DNA of 8,422 nt from NCBI GenBank assembly GCA_964415045.1, contig CAYPZL010000219.1, positions 1 through 8,422 on the forward strand, given 5' to 3'. A program made the position numbers and the translations under genes. Position 1 is the stretch's first letter. Every line of letters begins with the position of its first letter. Positions 8,127 to 8,422 of the stretch are shown one piece after another. Origin of the DNA: CAYPZL01 sp964415045 (GTDB lineage: Bacteria; Planctomycetota; Phycisphaerae; Sedimentisphaerales; Anaerobacaceae). The notes below the pieces were generated by a model that did not search any database, had not been told where the DNA came from, and saw only the letters and a list, made by a program, of their open reading frames with translations.

Positions 8127-8422
8127 GAATTCTTGTGATGAAACTGATGTCGCTGGGCCGTGGAATTGGGCGTATTCGCTGCACTTGGCCGGTGCGGGCT
8201 CTTTGCCGTTGACCCGCACCTCGCATTCGCTCAAATCGGCGTCAAAAAATGGTGATCGTCTCGCCCGGTGCCGTGCGCAGTCGTTCGCTGGCGTTGTTAT
8301 TTTTGAGGCTGATTTCCAGGGTGTTGCAGGAGCCGGTGATGAGGAACAGTTCGTTGTCGGGGGCGACTTCGTAATCCCATGAAAGGCTGCCTCCGGTCGC
8401 GTTCTCTGGTATGGTTGAGGAC
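8125..8422 (-). pseudogene. Frameshifted fragment of an unknown protein, open at the window edge
   Basis: From the window end to TGA (8242-8244) the minus strand encodes 59 residues with natural composition, including WDYEVAPDNELFLITGSC, NTLEISLKNNN and APGETITIF. The frame then stops at TTT TGA C inside a run of six T. One base removed from that run gives a continuous reading ITIF-DADLSECEVRVNGKEPAPAKCSEY down to about 8160, which joins the frame that carries the transposase slice. I do not recognise the protein. Its composition suggests a beta-rich, possibly exported domain. Explanations are a decayed gene, a homopolymer sequencing error, or a +1 frameshift site. The upstream part is outside the window. 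Confidence 0.45.

Noticed and set aside
7788..8138. 116-codon plus-strand frame
   Set aside because: It is antisense to the PEP-CTERM and transposase remnants, which have recognisable motifs on the minus strand.

Overview
The window looks like a piece of a planctomycete chromosome, probably near Phycisphaerae or Sedimentisphaerales. This is inference from three things: a PEP-CTERM-type tail with a VPLPGA core, dispersed repeats of a kind I associate with planctomycete assemblies, and a secreted glycosidase beside a UroD-superfamily methyltransferase-like gene. No rRNA, tRNA or CRISPR array was seen.

Layout. Positions 1-341 hold no gene but carry two short dispersed-repeat segments. Positions 342-4491 are a two-gene minus-strand unit: a uroporphyrinogen decarboxylase (UroD)-superfamily protein (GTG start at 4491, 359 aa), then, after a 52-nt gap, a 1005-aa secreted protein resembling clan-D glycoside hydrolases (alpha-galactosidase-like). 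The gap holds a perfect 7-bp stem just upstream of the second ribosome binding site. Positions 4507-5005 are a divergent intergenic region with a GTCATTGCGAGC-type interspersed repeat, a possible promoter and a strong GC-rich hairpin. Positions 5020-7431 are a plus-strand pair: an OPT-family transporter (GTG start, 589 aa) and, 9 nt downstream, an unrecognised 210-aa protein with two membrane segments. Positions 7581-8422 are a minus-strand patchwork of remnants: the C-terminal tail of a PEP-CTERM secreted protein, an internal slice of an IS1634-like transposase, and a frameshifted fragment of an unknown protein that runs off the window.

How the genes fit together. The glycosidase should act outside the cytoplasm on galactose-type or other alpha-linked glycans. 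The UroD-like protein is cytoplasmic and lacks the HemE N-terminal signature, so it is more likely a methyl-transfer or demethylation enzyme than a haem enzyme. The OPT transporter and its small partner form a separate uptake unit for peptides or metal chelates. The two units differ clearly in third-position GC, which hints at different histories. I saw no known defence or biosynthetic system. The best candidates for new biology are the OPT/two-TM pair and the UroD-like/glycosidase pair.
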